DNA from: Saccharomycopsis phalli | Taxonomy: Eukaryota > Ascomycota > Saccharomycetes > Ascoideales > Saccharomycopsidaceae | Length of the DNA: 64,000 nt | Reading direction: 5' to 3' | NCBI GenBank assembly: GCA_020342235.1 | Contig: CP073213.1 | Location: 1,404,501-1,468,500 of the forward strand | Part shown: positions 20,201 to 28,327 of the stretch, piece by piece | Layout: every line of letters starts with the position of its first letter | Numbering within the stretch: position 1 is the stretch's first letter | Position numbers and translations under genes: made by a program | The notes under the pieces: model-generated | Databases searched by the model: none | What the model saw: only the letters and a program-made list of their open reading frames with translations | Told to the model about the DNA's origin: nothing

Positions 20201-20897
20201 GCTTGTTGCACTTGGCGCATCTGAAGCAGTCCATGTGGAAACAAGCGCCCAATGCGCGAATAAACTGTCCGTTGATGGGCTCGCTGCATTTTGAGCAAAT
20301 CTTTGGTGCTCTTGTGGTTGAGGGTCTTGGTTGCGCCGGCTGCACTGCTAGCTGCTGCAGCAGCAGTTGCGGAGTGAGATTCAGTTGCAGCCGGGAATGT
20401 TGCAGCTGCAACGGTAACTGCAGCTGGGTCAAGACGCTGCTGGTGGACTTTGTCTTTGGCTGTGCTGGTCGGTCCAAGCTTATTCTAAACGGCAGGTTAG
20501 GAAGCGGCTGGATTTTGTCCTGCTTGTAGATGTCTGGCAAATCCAATCCTAGGCTCTTGAGCTGCTTCATAGACGGCGGCGGTTTCGACACTCTTACTTT
20601 CCCCTCGCTACCTGGAAGCGGCTGGTGATGGAAGTCGCTCATTAACAAGCTAAGATCCACTTCAGGCTGCTTGAGCGGTAACAACTGCTCGTTCAGCTGG
20701 ATCTGCTGCTGTTGCGACGGCTGTTGAATCAGCAGCGGTTGCAGCTTTTGTCTGTCATAGTCGTTGTCCTCAGGCATGGGAGGGATCAAGTCCTTCCATT
20801 TAGGGGAGGCTTTTGTCGTTCTCCTCTTGCTAGTAGCCAGACCGCTGTTGTGGCCCCAGGATTGCGGCATCGCTTGAATGTGAGTACGGTCGCTCAT
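17256..20897 (-). CDS. LRG1: Lrg1-type LIM-domain RhoGAP
   Basis: A 1213-residue protein. The Gln/Pro/Ser-rich N-terminus (1-195) is followed by LIM domain 1 (about 202-262, CSKC...HMDCFRCAKC), LIM 2 (about 268-325), a partial third Cys cluster near 330-360 and another LIM at about 565-630 (CFGCKEF...HECLKCSRC). A RhoGAP domain at about 905-1110 has the arginine-finger context GVFRKNGNIKKLR and the block LLKRFLRDMPEPLFTFKLYDLW. This order is that of Lrg1, the GTPase-activating protein for Rho1 that tempers glucan synthesis and cell-wall signalling. It is longer than the Saccharomyces protein (1017). The N-terminal region holds a cluster of seven CTG codons around 20355-20430. Confidence 0.92.
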   Translation of the reverse strand: MSDRTHIQAMPQSWGHNSGLATSKRRTTKASPKWKDLIPPMPEDNDYDRQKLQPLLIQQPSQQQQIQLNEQLLPLKQPEVDLSLLMSDFHHQPLPGSEGKVRVSKPPPSMKQLKSLGLDLPDIYKQDKIQPLPNLPFRISLDRPAQPKTKSTSSVLTQLQLPLQLQHSRLQLNLTPQLLLQQLAVQPAQPRPSTTRAPKICSKCSEPINGQFIRALGACFHMDCFRCAKCNKPCSAKFYPLEQVVNGVKQMVPLCEYDKFKLDDLICYNCDTAIRGQHMNCWGRKYHLDHFKCDVCDKPYNMQESFHTHEKRIYCRLHYSKFIATKCEGCKTSIFNKKDEQTILRRGRNEVWHRDCFDCHNNWDIIITIDAINPPKSQIEKYEVDISLVSHVLRELHRFDLAAAASLAIMLKCGLSGDKIAGLSAAASLSLQAESLFKSIDELEILNVEEVLQKALAKETEFTPQKTKYKKLESLCRNFSKMIIAYVSDLRNGRVDGIVKTLTDAAHFLRLIIRAAIRNALEYNKIVHNQHGTDVFLREINTYENLEYDDPFDVILVEIPYYTDDQCFGCKEFIESGCIKSTQINKLRWHHECLKCSRCERPIDESRIKNSAFSEAKQSVFCPSCLKLNHDDTCKVGFEYVTTLMQIIYVTKIALIYVSYLLRYRKQHSKEDPDKLKKLSMDKKKVEQTFSRAVTDIKRRNTSNDLDSYIDEADTANFRLSTVVKLPQAKSAAMANHDDDVLTRKDSVQLNNHLEVLDIPADDTPNEVVDFLKKKELSLIDFRFLSSDIFNKEVIPNYSKHRRNRNHSKHEKSRGGSDAQAKSSGAKLEAVVPRKRIGKNYAELSPEEHFIIRHIAIVSLAQLLDGSYTIDRLVDLIPNRKLQTFWGRLKGDNKKKAYKGPKVFGAPLEELTEKYGCDSTQSSTSKPLRIPMVVDQSIAALRKKDMSVEGVFRKNGNIKKLRLATEDINELPDKLPDFDKQDQIQIAALLKRFLRDMPEPLFTFKLYDLWIESQKYDDQVKRKRILKLVNSLLPRANRDLLEVLLYFFKWVSSFAYIDDNTGSKMDINNLATVFAPNVLYSELAEDASVPPVTGVNILKANNDAGDVYFLSIEVVHVLIEYHSQLTSVPDDVMTVYNKMLQSDPNIFKDSKGLITSKDLVTKIEAFVKKNPDILNCLDDDDDDYEPDLVEEPQVVTNTSTTQDDLGQKAAMEG

Positions 20898-22398
20898 TGC
20901 ACAAGTATTGATTTTGCCCTATAGTTACGCTGCCCCACTCGCTTGTTGACAGTGTCAAAATATTAAGTGACTAGACTTGTGCGGCTGAGATAAAAACACA
21001 ACAATCGTCAGAAAATGCTCAGATGTATCATAAACTTCAACCAGACACTTTTCAATCTTTTTGAAAGACAGATGGGTGTAAGTACAGAGCAAATCCTTAT
21101 TTCGCGACTATTATTAGGACACGAAGTAGGGTGGTGGGTGGATAAAAAGATCACACACACGGGCTCTCAACCGCAAGCGGCCTGGCAGATTTACTCTACA
21201 AGGGCAATGCTTTGGTGTCTTGCGTTATTTAATGGCCAAAAAAAAAAAAAAAAAGTCGGACTAAATCGATAATTAGCAAACGACGCAATGTAATTTATTA
21301 CCTTTAGGTACCACTCCATTATAAACCCATCGCCTACATGTAACGCTTCTATGTCGTCATCGCATCAACCGGTATATATAGCCTTGTATGCATTCACTGC
21401 AGTGTTATAAACGGTGCTTGCAGTATCACCTATATACACAGCTTCACTTCGCTCTATTTGTCTTCTCCTAGTAGATTTGGAGTACAATTTAATACGGTAC
21501 GGATCGTGTCTATTTTGTATAAAGATTTCCAATAGCCAACAAAAGACATGCTATTTTGCCCCCCCCCCCGCTGGTACCTGGCTTTTATCCCAGCAAAACT
21601 TGCATCCTTTCAACCACCCGATTGGCACAATATATCCCACAAGATAGGACAATGCAATGGTCTCGCAAAACTTAAACAGCGCCTTGGTAATGGTGGCTGA
21701 TTATTTTGACAAGATGAATGACAAACTGCTGGCTGAAACAGTCCACACCTAAAAACCACCAGGTGAAATGTTCATACAGATATAAGAACTGCACAAGCAT
21801 CTGCCATGTAACACACACTAGATTTGCTGCGGATAAACTTGGGAAATTATGGTCCAATAAATTTGTCTAGGTTTATTGCCTACATTATTGCCTAGTTGTG
21901 AATAGTATCTCTCCAATCAGTTTAATTGCGCATTGAAGACTTGAAATGTGTGCTGCATAGCCTGATGCCTAATTCAGCGTAGGAGCATAGTCTAATTTAG
22001 ATCTACAAACGTGTAAAATGTGCAAGCAATGCACTCAATGCTGAATATATAGGGCATGCTGAAACAAAAAAATTCCCTCAGCCCCAATATATCCGGGTCA
22101 CTCTATTTTCTGTCTTTATCCACCCATTGCTAATGTATGCTCCCATGGCTCATTGCAGCAAAAGGAGGGTAACTACACACTTGAATGCCATGCCAATCAT
22201 TAAAGGAGGCAGGACACAGTTTTAGCCGGATTTTCTTTGGTTGAACTCAAGGTTGCCGTTAGATTGCGATTTACAGGATTGTTTTATTTTTGGTCTTTTG
22301 TTTGCATATTTTCCTTAGCAGTTATTTGAAGGGCACTAGTCTTTAAAATCGTCATTCAGGTTGTCCAGTTTCCATAAGTAAAAGGCATTACTTCAACA
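20898..22398. other. divergent promoter region LRG1/YPK1
   Basis: About 1.5 kb with no gene recognised. It contains a run of 17 A at 21238-21254 and a run of 11 C at 21559-21569, both likely to be length-variable. Short open frames here have no family likeness. Confidence 0.45.
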
Positions 22399-24330
22399 AT
22401 GCTATCTTGGAAAAAAAAGCTCAAAGAGCACATCAAAAAAGACGATAAGGATGCCGCTTCCCTATCTCCACAAGTATCGACTTCCTCATCCAAGAAAATG
22501 AAGCAGTCGCCTTCAGCCAGTAATTTGTCCGAGGGTGTCAGTAACATGAGCATCGGAGGCTCCGAAGAGCGCAAGTCGCACTCATCTACAATCGTCGAAA
22601 ATCAGTCTACCGCCGGAGGCAGTCTGGAAAATAAGCCACAGGACCCTGCCATATCTACCATTGTCAAGCCTGGCTGTTTGACAGTGAAGGTCTACTCCGG
22701 AAAAAACTTCCAGTTACCGTTTGAGTTGGTGTTGAATGAGTTTATTTTTCAGAAGATTGCAATGTGTGCTGATGATTGCGACCAGCAAGCCCTTGATGAG
22801 AATATAAAAAACGCAGTGGCTGCTTCCAGATCAGAATCAAATCCCTTTGAAGTTATTTCCGGCAGCGAAGTCACCAACTGCTTGCCTGCTATTGTTTGTG
22901 TGCCATCGAACGACGAGAACTCGTCGGGTGTACGAAACCCGTTGATTTACATCACCGTGGAATTTGATAAGACGGTGTCGCTAGTGGAGCCAAGCGGCGG
23001 GCTTATTTCAAACCCAGACTTCAACAATGTATCGTCCTTTGATGTCAATAGAAATGGGTTGTTGATCATTCAAACTTTTATCAAGATCCCTAACATATTG
23101 ATACCAACTACTTACGCCAGCTTGATAAACAACAAGTCGCCTTCGCAAGATATCTTGATTGGTTCCATAAAGATTCCATTGAATCTCAACTACACTGATA
23201 AAAAGAGAATTTTAGACCACGAGTCCCTCAACTTGACTCTTCCAACCGGATTAGAGGGCAATATTGGTGGGGCTGCTGGCTCTATTGGAGGGTCCTTGAA
23301 CATAACTATTGAGTACAAGCCAAACAAAAACAAGCCTTTGACTATTGACGACTTTAACTTGTTGAAGGTTATTGGCAAGGGCTCCTTTGGTAAGGTTATG
23401 CAGGTTCAAAAGAAAGATACCCAGAGAGTTTACGCATTGAAAACCATTCGAAAGGCACACATTGTTCTGAAGATGGAGGTCATACATACTTTGGCTGAGC
23501 GAACTGTCTTGGCAAAGGTAGACAATCCATTTATTGTATCACTTAAATTTTCCTTCCAGTCCCCTGAAAAATTATACTTTGTTTTGGCGTTCATCAATGG
23601 TGGTGAGTTGTTCCACCATTTGCAAAAGGAAGGGAGATTCTCCTTGGATAGATCTAGATTTTACATCTGTGAGTTGTTATCTGCGATCGAGTGTCTTCAT
23701 AGCTTGGATGTTATTTACCGAGACTTGAAGCCAGAAAATATCTTGTTAGATTATCAGGGCCATATTGCACTCTGTGACTTTGGCTTGTGCAAACTAAACA
23801 TGAAAAATGAAGACCATACAAACACATTTTGCGGTACGCCGGAGTACTTGGCACCAGAACTTTTGTTGGGCGAGGGTTATACGAGATCTGTTGATTGGTG
23901 GACATTGGGTATATTGTTGTACGAAATGTTAACAGGGTTACCTCCTTTCTACGACGAAGACATTCCAAAGATGTACAAGAAGATTCTTGGTGATAAGTTG
24001 AAATTCCCAGAGATTTTTGACGCAGAGGCCAAGAACTTACTTGTGCAGCTACTTGACCGCGACCCAAATAAGCGGTTGGGTGTCAACGGATCACAAGAGA
24101 TAAAAAGCCATCTGTTCTTCAAGAAAATAGACTGGAACAAGCTCAACAACAAGGGATATATTCCTCCGTTTAAACCACCTGTATCAAATGCATTTGACAC
24201 TAACAATTTTTCTAGCGAGTTTACCAGCGAAGTTCCTGCTGACTCAGTGGTTAATGACTACTTGAGTAAGTCTGTTCAGAAGCAATTTGAGGGCTGGACG
24301 TATGTTGGAGAAAGTAAAATCGAAAAATAG
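22399..24330 (+). CDS. YPK1: AGC kinase Ypk1/Ypk2 (SGK homologue)
   Basis: A 643-residue protein. The N-terminal regulatory half (about 1-310) begins MLSWKKKLKEHIKK and is Ser-rich. The kinase domain at about 317-570 has the glycine loop VIGKGSFGKV, catalytic YRDLKPENILL, DFG, and activation loop TFCGTPEYLAPE. The AGC tail contains the turn-motif region and the hydrophobic motif QFEGWTYVG. Ypk1 acts downstream of TORC2 and Pkh kinases in sphingolipid, membrane and wall homeostasis. CTG at codon 357 (23467-23469) lies where Saccharomyces Ypk1 has Ser (YIVSKSEV), supporting the CUG-Ser code. CTG also occurs in the variable N-terminal half. Confidence 0.95.
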   Translation: MLSWKKKLKEHIKKDDKDAASLSPQVSTSSSKKMKQSPSASNLSEGVSNMSIGGSEERKSHSSTIVENQSTAGGSLENKPQDPAISTIVKPGCLTVKVYSGKNFQLPFELVLNEFIFQKIAMCADDCDQQALDENIKNAVAASRSESNPFEVISGSEVTNCLPAIVCVPSNDENSSGVRNPLIYITVEFDKTVSLVEPSGGLISNPDFNNVSSFDVNRNGLLIIQTFIKIPNILIPTTYASLINNKSPSQDILIGSIKIPLNLNYTDKKRILDHESLNLTLPTGLEGNIGGAAGSIGGSLNITIEYKPNKNKPLTIDDFNLLKVIGKGSFGKVMQVQKKDTQRVYALKTIRKAHIVLKMEVIHTLAERTVLAKVDNPFIVSLKFSFQSPEKLYFVLAFINGGELFHHLQKEGRFSLDRSRFYICELLSAIECLHSLDVIYRDLKPENILLDYQGHIALCDFGLCKLNMKNEDHTNTFCGTPEYLAPELLLGEGYTRSVDWWTLGILLYEMLTGLPPFYDEDIPKMYKKILGDKLKFPEIFDAEAKNLLVQLLDRDPNKRLGVNGSQEIKSHLFFKKIDWNKLNNKGYIPPFKPPVSNAFDTNNFSSEFTSEVPADSVVNDYLSKSVQKQFEGWTYVGESKIEK

Positions 24331-24362
24331 AAGTAAATTTACGGTCTGAATTAGCGTAGTAT

Positions 24363-24474
24363 ATGCTTATTGTAATATAGTAACTTCTTCTTCATTACGC
24401 TTATAATATGGTAACCTCTTCATTACGCTTATAATATAGCAACCTCTTCATTACACTTATAATGTAGTAGCTGG
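24363..24474. repeat. four tandem 28-bp units
   Basis: Units lie at 24363-24390, 24391-24418, 24419-24446 and 24447-24474. The middle two differ at about two positions, and the outer two are more diverged. The core of each is TTCATTACGCTTATAAT or close to it. They sit 33 bp after the YPK1 stop, in its probable 3' UTR or terminator. Confidence 0.85.
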
Positions 24475-24588
24475 ACTCTTGAATAGGTGCCCCACTACAA
24501 TGTTGTTTGGATGCATTGATTTGAAGTAAATAATATACAGTACAGCAAAAGAGAGAAGTTTCTCAATTGGCAGAAGTAGTCACAGGAA

Positions 24589-25236
24589 TTATAACAAGCC
24601 AAGGGCGACAACGGCTCCAATGCCTCCTATAGCAACGCCATGAACCCATGTGGCATCCTGGTATCCGGCCAAAATGCCAGGCTTATTAAAAGAAGATCCA
24701 CCATGACTGATGCTAGAGGCGGTTGTCAATTTCTTTTTCTTGGAGCTACTGCTGCTGACATCTCCGCTTGTCAGATTCAAGTCAAGGCTAGTAGTTTCCA
24801 GGCTCGTCATGTTCATACCAACAGCGGTGTTGGTAACGTCTTCCGGCTCAGAAAAAAACAGATCGGTACCAGTAAAATCGGAATCCATAGTAGAATTAGA
24901 ATTAGAATCATTCAAAAATCTAGTCATGAAAGTTCCATGCCGGTTAATAATACTAACGGCTGAGGTGGATGATGCCTCAGAAGTTAAGGCTTGCATATCG
25001 TTGTCATTATCAAGGTTGGTGTTGACCGAGGTAAGTAAGACATTTTCAAGCTTTGTAATACTTGTAGAACTTGCCAAATGAGACGTCGTCGTGGCTTCAT
25101 TTATGGATGTACTATCAGCGTTCATATCCTCATCTCTATTGTTTGTAGGAATAGCAGGCGGTCTGGAGTAGACCATTTCTTCAGCGACAACAAGCTGGGA
25201 TAACACAGCAAAAGAAAAGGCCAAGTTCATCAACAT
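24589..25236 (-). CDS. Ser/Thr-rich GPI-type cell-surface protein
   Basis: A 215-residue protein with a signal peptide (MLMNLAFSFAVLSQLVVAEE), a Ser/Thr/Asn-rich body with several N-glycosylation sequons (for example NDS, NST, NMT, NLT), and a C-terminal hydrophobic segment (VHGVAIGGIGAVVALGLL) that ends the protein. This is the layout of GPI-anchored yeast wall or membrane proteins. An odd point is the SSSSSKKKKL stretch at about 158-168. No enzymatic domain is seen and I do not recognise the family. The start could be either of two Met codons six bases apart. It is tail to tail with YPK1. Confidence 0.75.
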   Translation of the reverse strand: MLMNLAFSFAVLSQLVVAEEMVYSRPPAIPTNNRDEDMNADSTSINEATTTSHLASSTSITKLENVLLTSVNTNLDNDNDMQALTSEASSTSAVSIINRHGTFMTRFLNDSNSNSTMDSDFTGTDLFFSEPEDVTNTAVGMNMTSLETTSLDLNLTSGDVSSSSSKKKKLTTASSISHGGSSFNKPGILAGYQDATWVHGVAIGGIGAVVALGLL

Positions 25237-25587
25237 TCTGAAATATATTCTGATTAGATTTAATAATTCAGATTCTATGAACCATTTTATATATAATATT
25301 TCAACTAATCCCCGGGAACGGCAGTATAGGATTTGCAGGGCGCTAACAAACTACCCCAGTTATGGTAGAATCTTTTGCACACTAAATTTCTATATTTAGA
25401 ATATGGTTACATTATCCAGTCCTTTTTGTTTTGCTTATACCAAAATTTATATTCTTTTGGTATAATTTATCGCAGCTTGAGATGGATAGATGCCTAGACC
25501 AGTATACGCTACCCGGCCGTCCACAACGAAAGTTCAATCTAGAAATGTGAGAGAGTATAACAATAATAATAGTAATAATAATATACA
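25237..25587. other. divergent promoter region
   Basis: About 350 bp between the GPI-type gene and the small membrane protein gene. A TACCCGG stretch near 25508 resembles a Reb1 core with one mismatch. An AAT-type trinucleotide tract at about 25560-25583 sits directly before the next ATG. Confidence 0.4.
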
Positions 25588-26166
25588 ATGGAGAATGAGA
25601 AGCAGAATACGCTAATATCTAATTCCAAAAATTTGTTTTCTAATAACAGAAACCTGGTTTCTACGGAGAAGGATCAAATATTCCGATTGCAGAACATTGG
25701 TAAGATGAAAGGAAACAAAAGCCCTTTGGATTTAATTGAGCAGAACCAGAAACTCACTGTAAATAAAATAAACAAGGAAATAGAGGCACAGAAAATATTC
25801 TACAATATAATTATTTGGATATCGTTTGGGCTAGTGAAATCTACGTTGCAGGAAGTCAAGATTACCAGAGAACTATTCATGAACAACTCGGTGGTGTATT
25901 TTGCCTCGATCTCTTTGCAATTGCTATTCGCCTATAATATAATAGTGGGATTTTTGTTATGCCTTGAAAAGCAGTCGTCAATTGTGGTACACAATGTTAC
26001 GGAGGAATCAAAAAAGACAGAACCAGCACCTAAAGCCAAACCAAACGACATCTCAACATTGCCATTAATTATCGCTAAGGATACTAAATTAGATACCCCA
26101 AAGCTCAAATACTTTAAACCGTCAGCCAAATATTTATATAAAATGAAAGACTATACCGTACAATAA
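25588..26166 (+). CDS. small membrane protein with two predicted transmembrane segments
   Basis: A 192-residue protein. A polar Asn/Lys-rich N-terminus is followed by two hydrophobic stretches, about 70-85 (IFYNIIIWISFGLV) and about 103-125 (VYFASISLQLLFAYNIIVGF). A Lys/Pro-rich hydrophilic tail ends in LKYFKPSAKYLYKMKDYTVQ. The layout, with paired membrane helices between soluble tails, could suit a small nuclear-pore membrane protein such as Pom34, but I see no decisive motif and do not assign it. It lies 63 bp upstream of DYN3 on the same strand. Confidence 0.7.
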   Translation: MENEKQNTLISNSKNLFSNNRNLVSTEKDQIFRLQNIGKMKGNKSPLDLIEQNQKLTVNKINKEIEAQKIFYNIIIWISFGLVKSTLQEVKITRELFMNNSVVYFASISLQLLFAYNIIVGFLLCLEKQSSIVVHNVTEESKKTEPAPKAKPNDISTLPLIIAKDTKLDTPKLKYFKPSAKYLYKMKDYTVQ

Positions 26167-26229
26167 TTTATGCCAGTGCCCGTAACCAATTATGTAGACT
26201 GCAAACATCAAATTGTGTAATCCAGTAGG

Positions 26230-27426
26230 ATGAACGACGGCAACAAACTATGGGAGAGTCTATTGCAGTCTGTGGATAAAACCAGAGACTCTCAACGGAA
26301 AACCGTGCTAATATTAAGCGACGACCCGGCTGATCAGACCTTTGTCATTAACAAATTATCACAAGTATTAGACCATGACAATCAACTATTGACAAAGAAT
26401 AAAGGCACCAAAAATCAGATAGCCAACAATTTCGGGCTTGGGTATACGTTTATAGAATACAAAGACGAAAATGATGACCAGCTTAGCCATTTGGATATAT
26501 ATACTGTCGAGGGTCTACAGGGAAATGAGAGTCTATACAAAAACTTGATACGGTCAATGGTGCAAATGGATGATACAGGAAGTATATTGGTAATACCTAT
26601 ACTAAATGTTCAACGTGATCTTTCAAGTTTTCTTGACCAATTGCTTATTTACTTACGATTTATTAATCATGTGTTCTGTGACCAAGTACATAAAGATGTG
26701 ATATTCAAGCAGTTTAAAAGTAATGCAGCCAAGTACCTTCACAGTCAAGGTCCGTCTAGCTTAAAATTAAAGCAAGGTGAATGTGATTTACCATTGGGTG
26801 TGAACTTGCTTATTACTATGATTCATACAGAGCTGCTCCTCGAAATACAACTGTCTTCTCAAGGGAAATGGTCTGTGGTCACTTTTGAGTATATTCAACA
26901 GGTACTAAGAACCATAACTTTGAAGCACGGCGGCTCTTTATCATATTTGACGAGTGATTCCACTGACTTGTTACCTCTTGTTTCCCAAATTTTGGAATTA
27001 GAGACAAACTATCATGTGCCATTACAACCTAACTTAGTTAGCCAGGAAAAAATTTTGATACCCTTTGGCTATGATACGATAGGAAAAATAGCTACAGTGA
27101 ATGAAAAACTAGACATTAATGATATTAGTGAAGGATGGAAAGCTTTGCTTTTGGGCGAAGACGGTGATGCAACCAATCTAATTTCCAAGTACAAAGACTT
27201 TGTGAAACCTCAATTTGACAAAATAAGCTCAGAAAGTGAAAAAAGAATTGATAAAGTGGTGGACTTCAATCAGTTTCTAGCGGATAATTATTCTCAGATA
27301 ATGGACTCGAGTGCTGATAAAACCGATGCAACTGGCAAAAGTACCGCGCACCAACCTCCTACTCCTGAAAATCAGAAAATGATCAGTTTTCTTGAGACCT
27401 TGAAACTAAAAAATCGAGACCATTAG
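26230..27426 (+). CDS. DYN3: dynein light intermediate chain, Dyn3-like
   Basis: A 398-residue protein. The N-terminal half resembles the Ras-like fold of light intermediate chains: a degenerate P-loop region (TVLILSDDPADQTFVINKL), then FGLGYTFIEYKDEND and LDIYTVEG. The middle holds the family-typical IPFGYDTIGKI segment. The C-terminal third is disordered. These proteins bind the dynein heavy-chain tail, which in yeast moves the nucleus along cytoplasmic microtubules. Without a canonical GxxxxGKS it probably does not bind nucleotide in the usual way, as in Saccharomyces Dyn3. Confidence 0.72.
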   Translation: MNDGNKLWESLLQSVDKTRDSQRKTVLILSDDPADQTFVINKLSQVLDHDNQLLTKNKGTKNQIANNFGLGYTFIEYKDENDDQLSHLDIYTVEGLQGNESLYKNLIRSMVQMDDTGSILVIPILNVQRDLSSFLDQLLIYLRFINHVFCDQVHKDVIFKQFKSNAAKYLHSQGPSSLKLKQGECDLPLGVNLLITMIHTELLLEIQLSSQGKWSVVTFEYIQQVLRTITLKHGGSLSYLTSDSTDLLPLVSQILELETNYHVPLQPNLVSQEKILIPFGYDTIGKIATVNEKLDINDISEGWKALLLGEDGDATNLISKYKDFVKPQFDKISSESEKRIDKVVDFNQFLADNYSQIMDSSADKTDATGKSTAHQPPTPENQKMISFLETLKLKNRDH

Positions 27427-28327
27427 CTATTTCTTTCAGCTACCATTTAGAACTTCGATACGCAAAGTATTTCCCTATGATACACAACATGTGTTATGGG
27501 CGAATTTGGCAAAGAATAAGATTCATTCCGAGGGAGTTGGATTTTAAGGAAAATAAGACTATAGTAGCCGTTACTTGGTAATTATAATACAAATCTCATG
27601 GCAAGATTTCGAAATTAGAGCTTGTAGTTTTCAAATTATTCTACGCCTACCATCAAAGAAGAGAAAATGAAGAGCCATCGATAATACAACAAATAATTCC
27701 ATGACTAGTCTGTCATACATGTGTGAATATATACTCGCACACCTTTTAATAATCTACTTTGCATCTCATACTAAAGATGATTCGCTTATGAATAATAGCA
27801 GATCGAGCCCAATATAATCAATGTATCGGAACAGAATATCAATAATTATTTTTCTGCAATCATAGAAGTTATAAGCAGGAGAGATCAAGCCCAAATAAAT
27901 CTTAGGATGAGTCCCTGCTTTATCCATGATGCATCCATTCACGAACATTGAGCCGAGTGCAATTTAGCATCACGTGAACTATATACAACAAGGACAATTG
28001 GTAAGTGTAAATAATATTTTAGCAAAGCCACACTCTAAATGTAATACCGACATATGGCTAGTTTACAAATATGTATCGTCCCGTAATACGTGGCGATTAG
28101 TACAATCGTGATTTTAGGTTATTGCCTTAAATCCATCTATGATAGAAATTTACAACTTTAATATACTACAGTTGTTAAGGAACGTGTATAAAGAATAAAA
28201 AATATTGTTAGTTGGAACACAAATAAAGAAAAAAAAATAAAAGATATACAATGAATGATAATATGCGGCGACTTGTTACATCAATACGTAAAATAGATTC
28301 AATCAGTTTGAGTTTGAAATTCAAAGT
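27427..28327. other. intergenic between the 3' ends of DYN3 and SMI1
   Basis: About 900 bp between convergent genes. It is AT-rich with an A-rich patch near 28225. No tRNA, snoRNA or credible protein frame was seen. Such a long convergent gap could host an origin or an unannotated RNA. Confidence 0.4.

Noticed and set aside
19447-20294. long frames opposite LRG1
   Set aside because: They lie antisense to LIM-domain coding sequence; the Cys-rich LRG1 frame explains the region.
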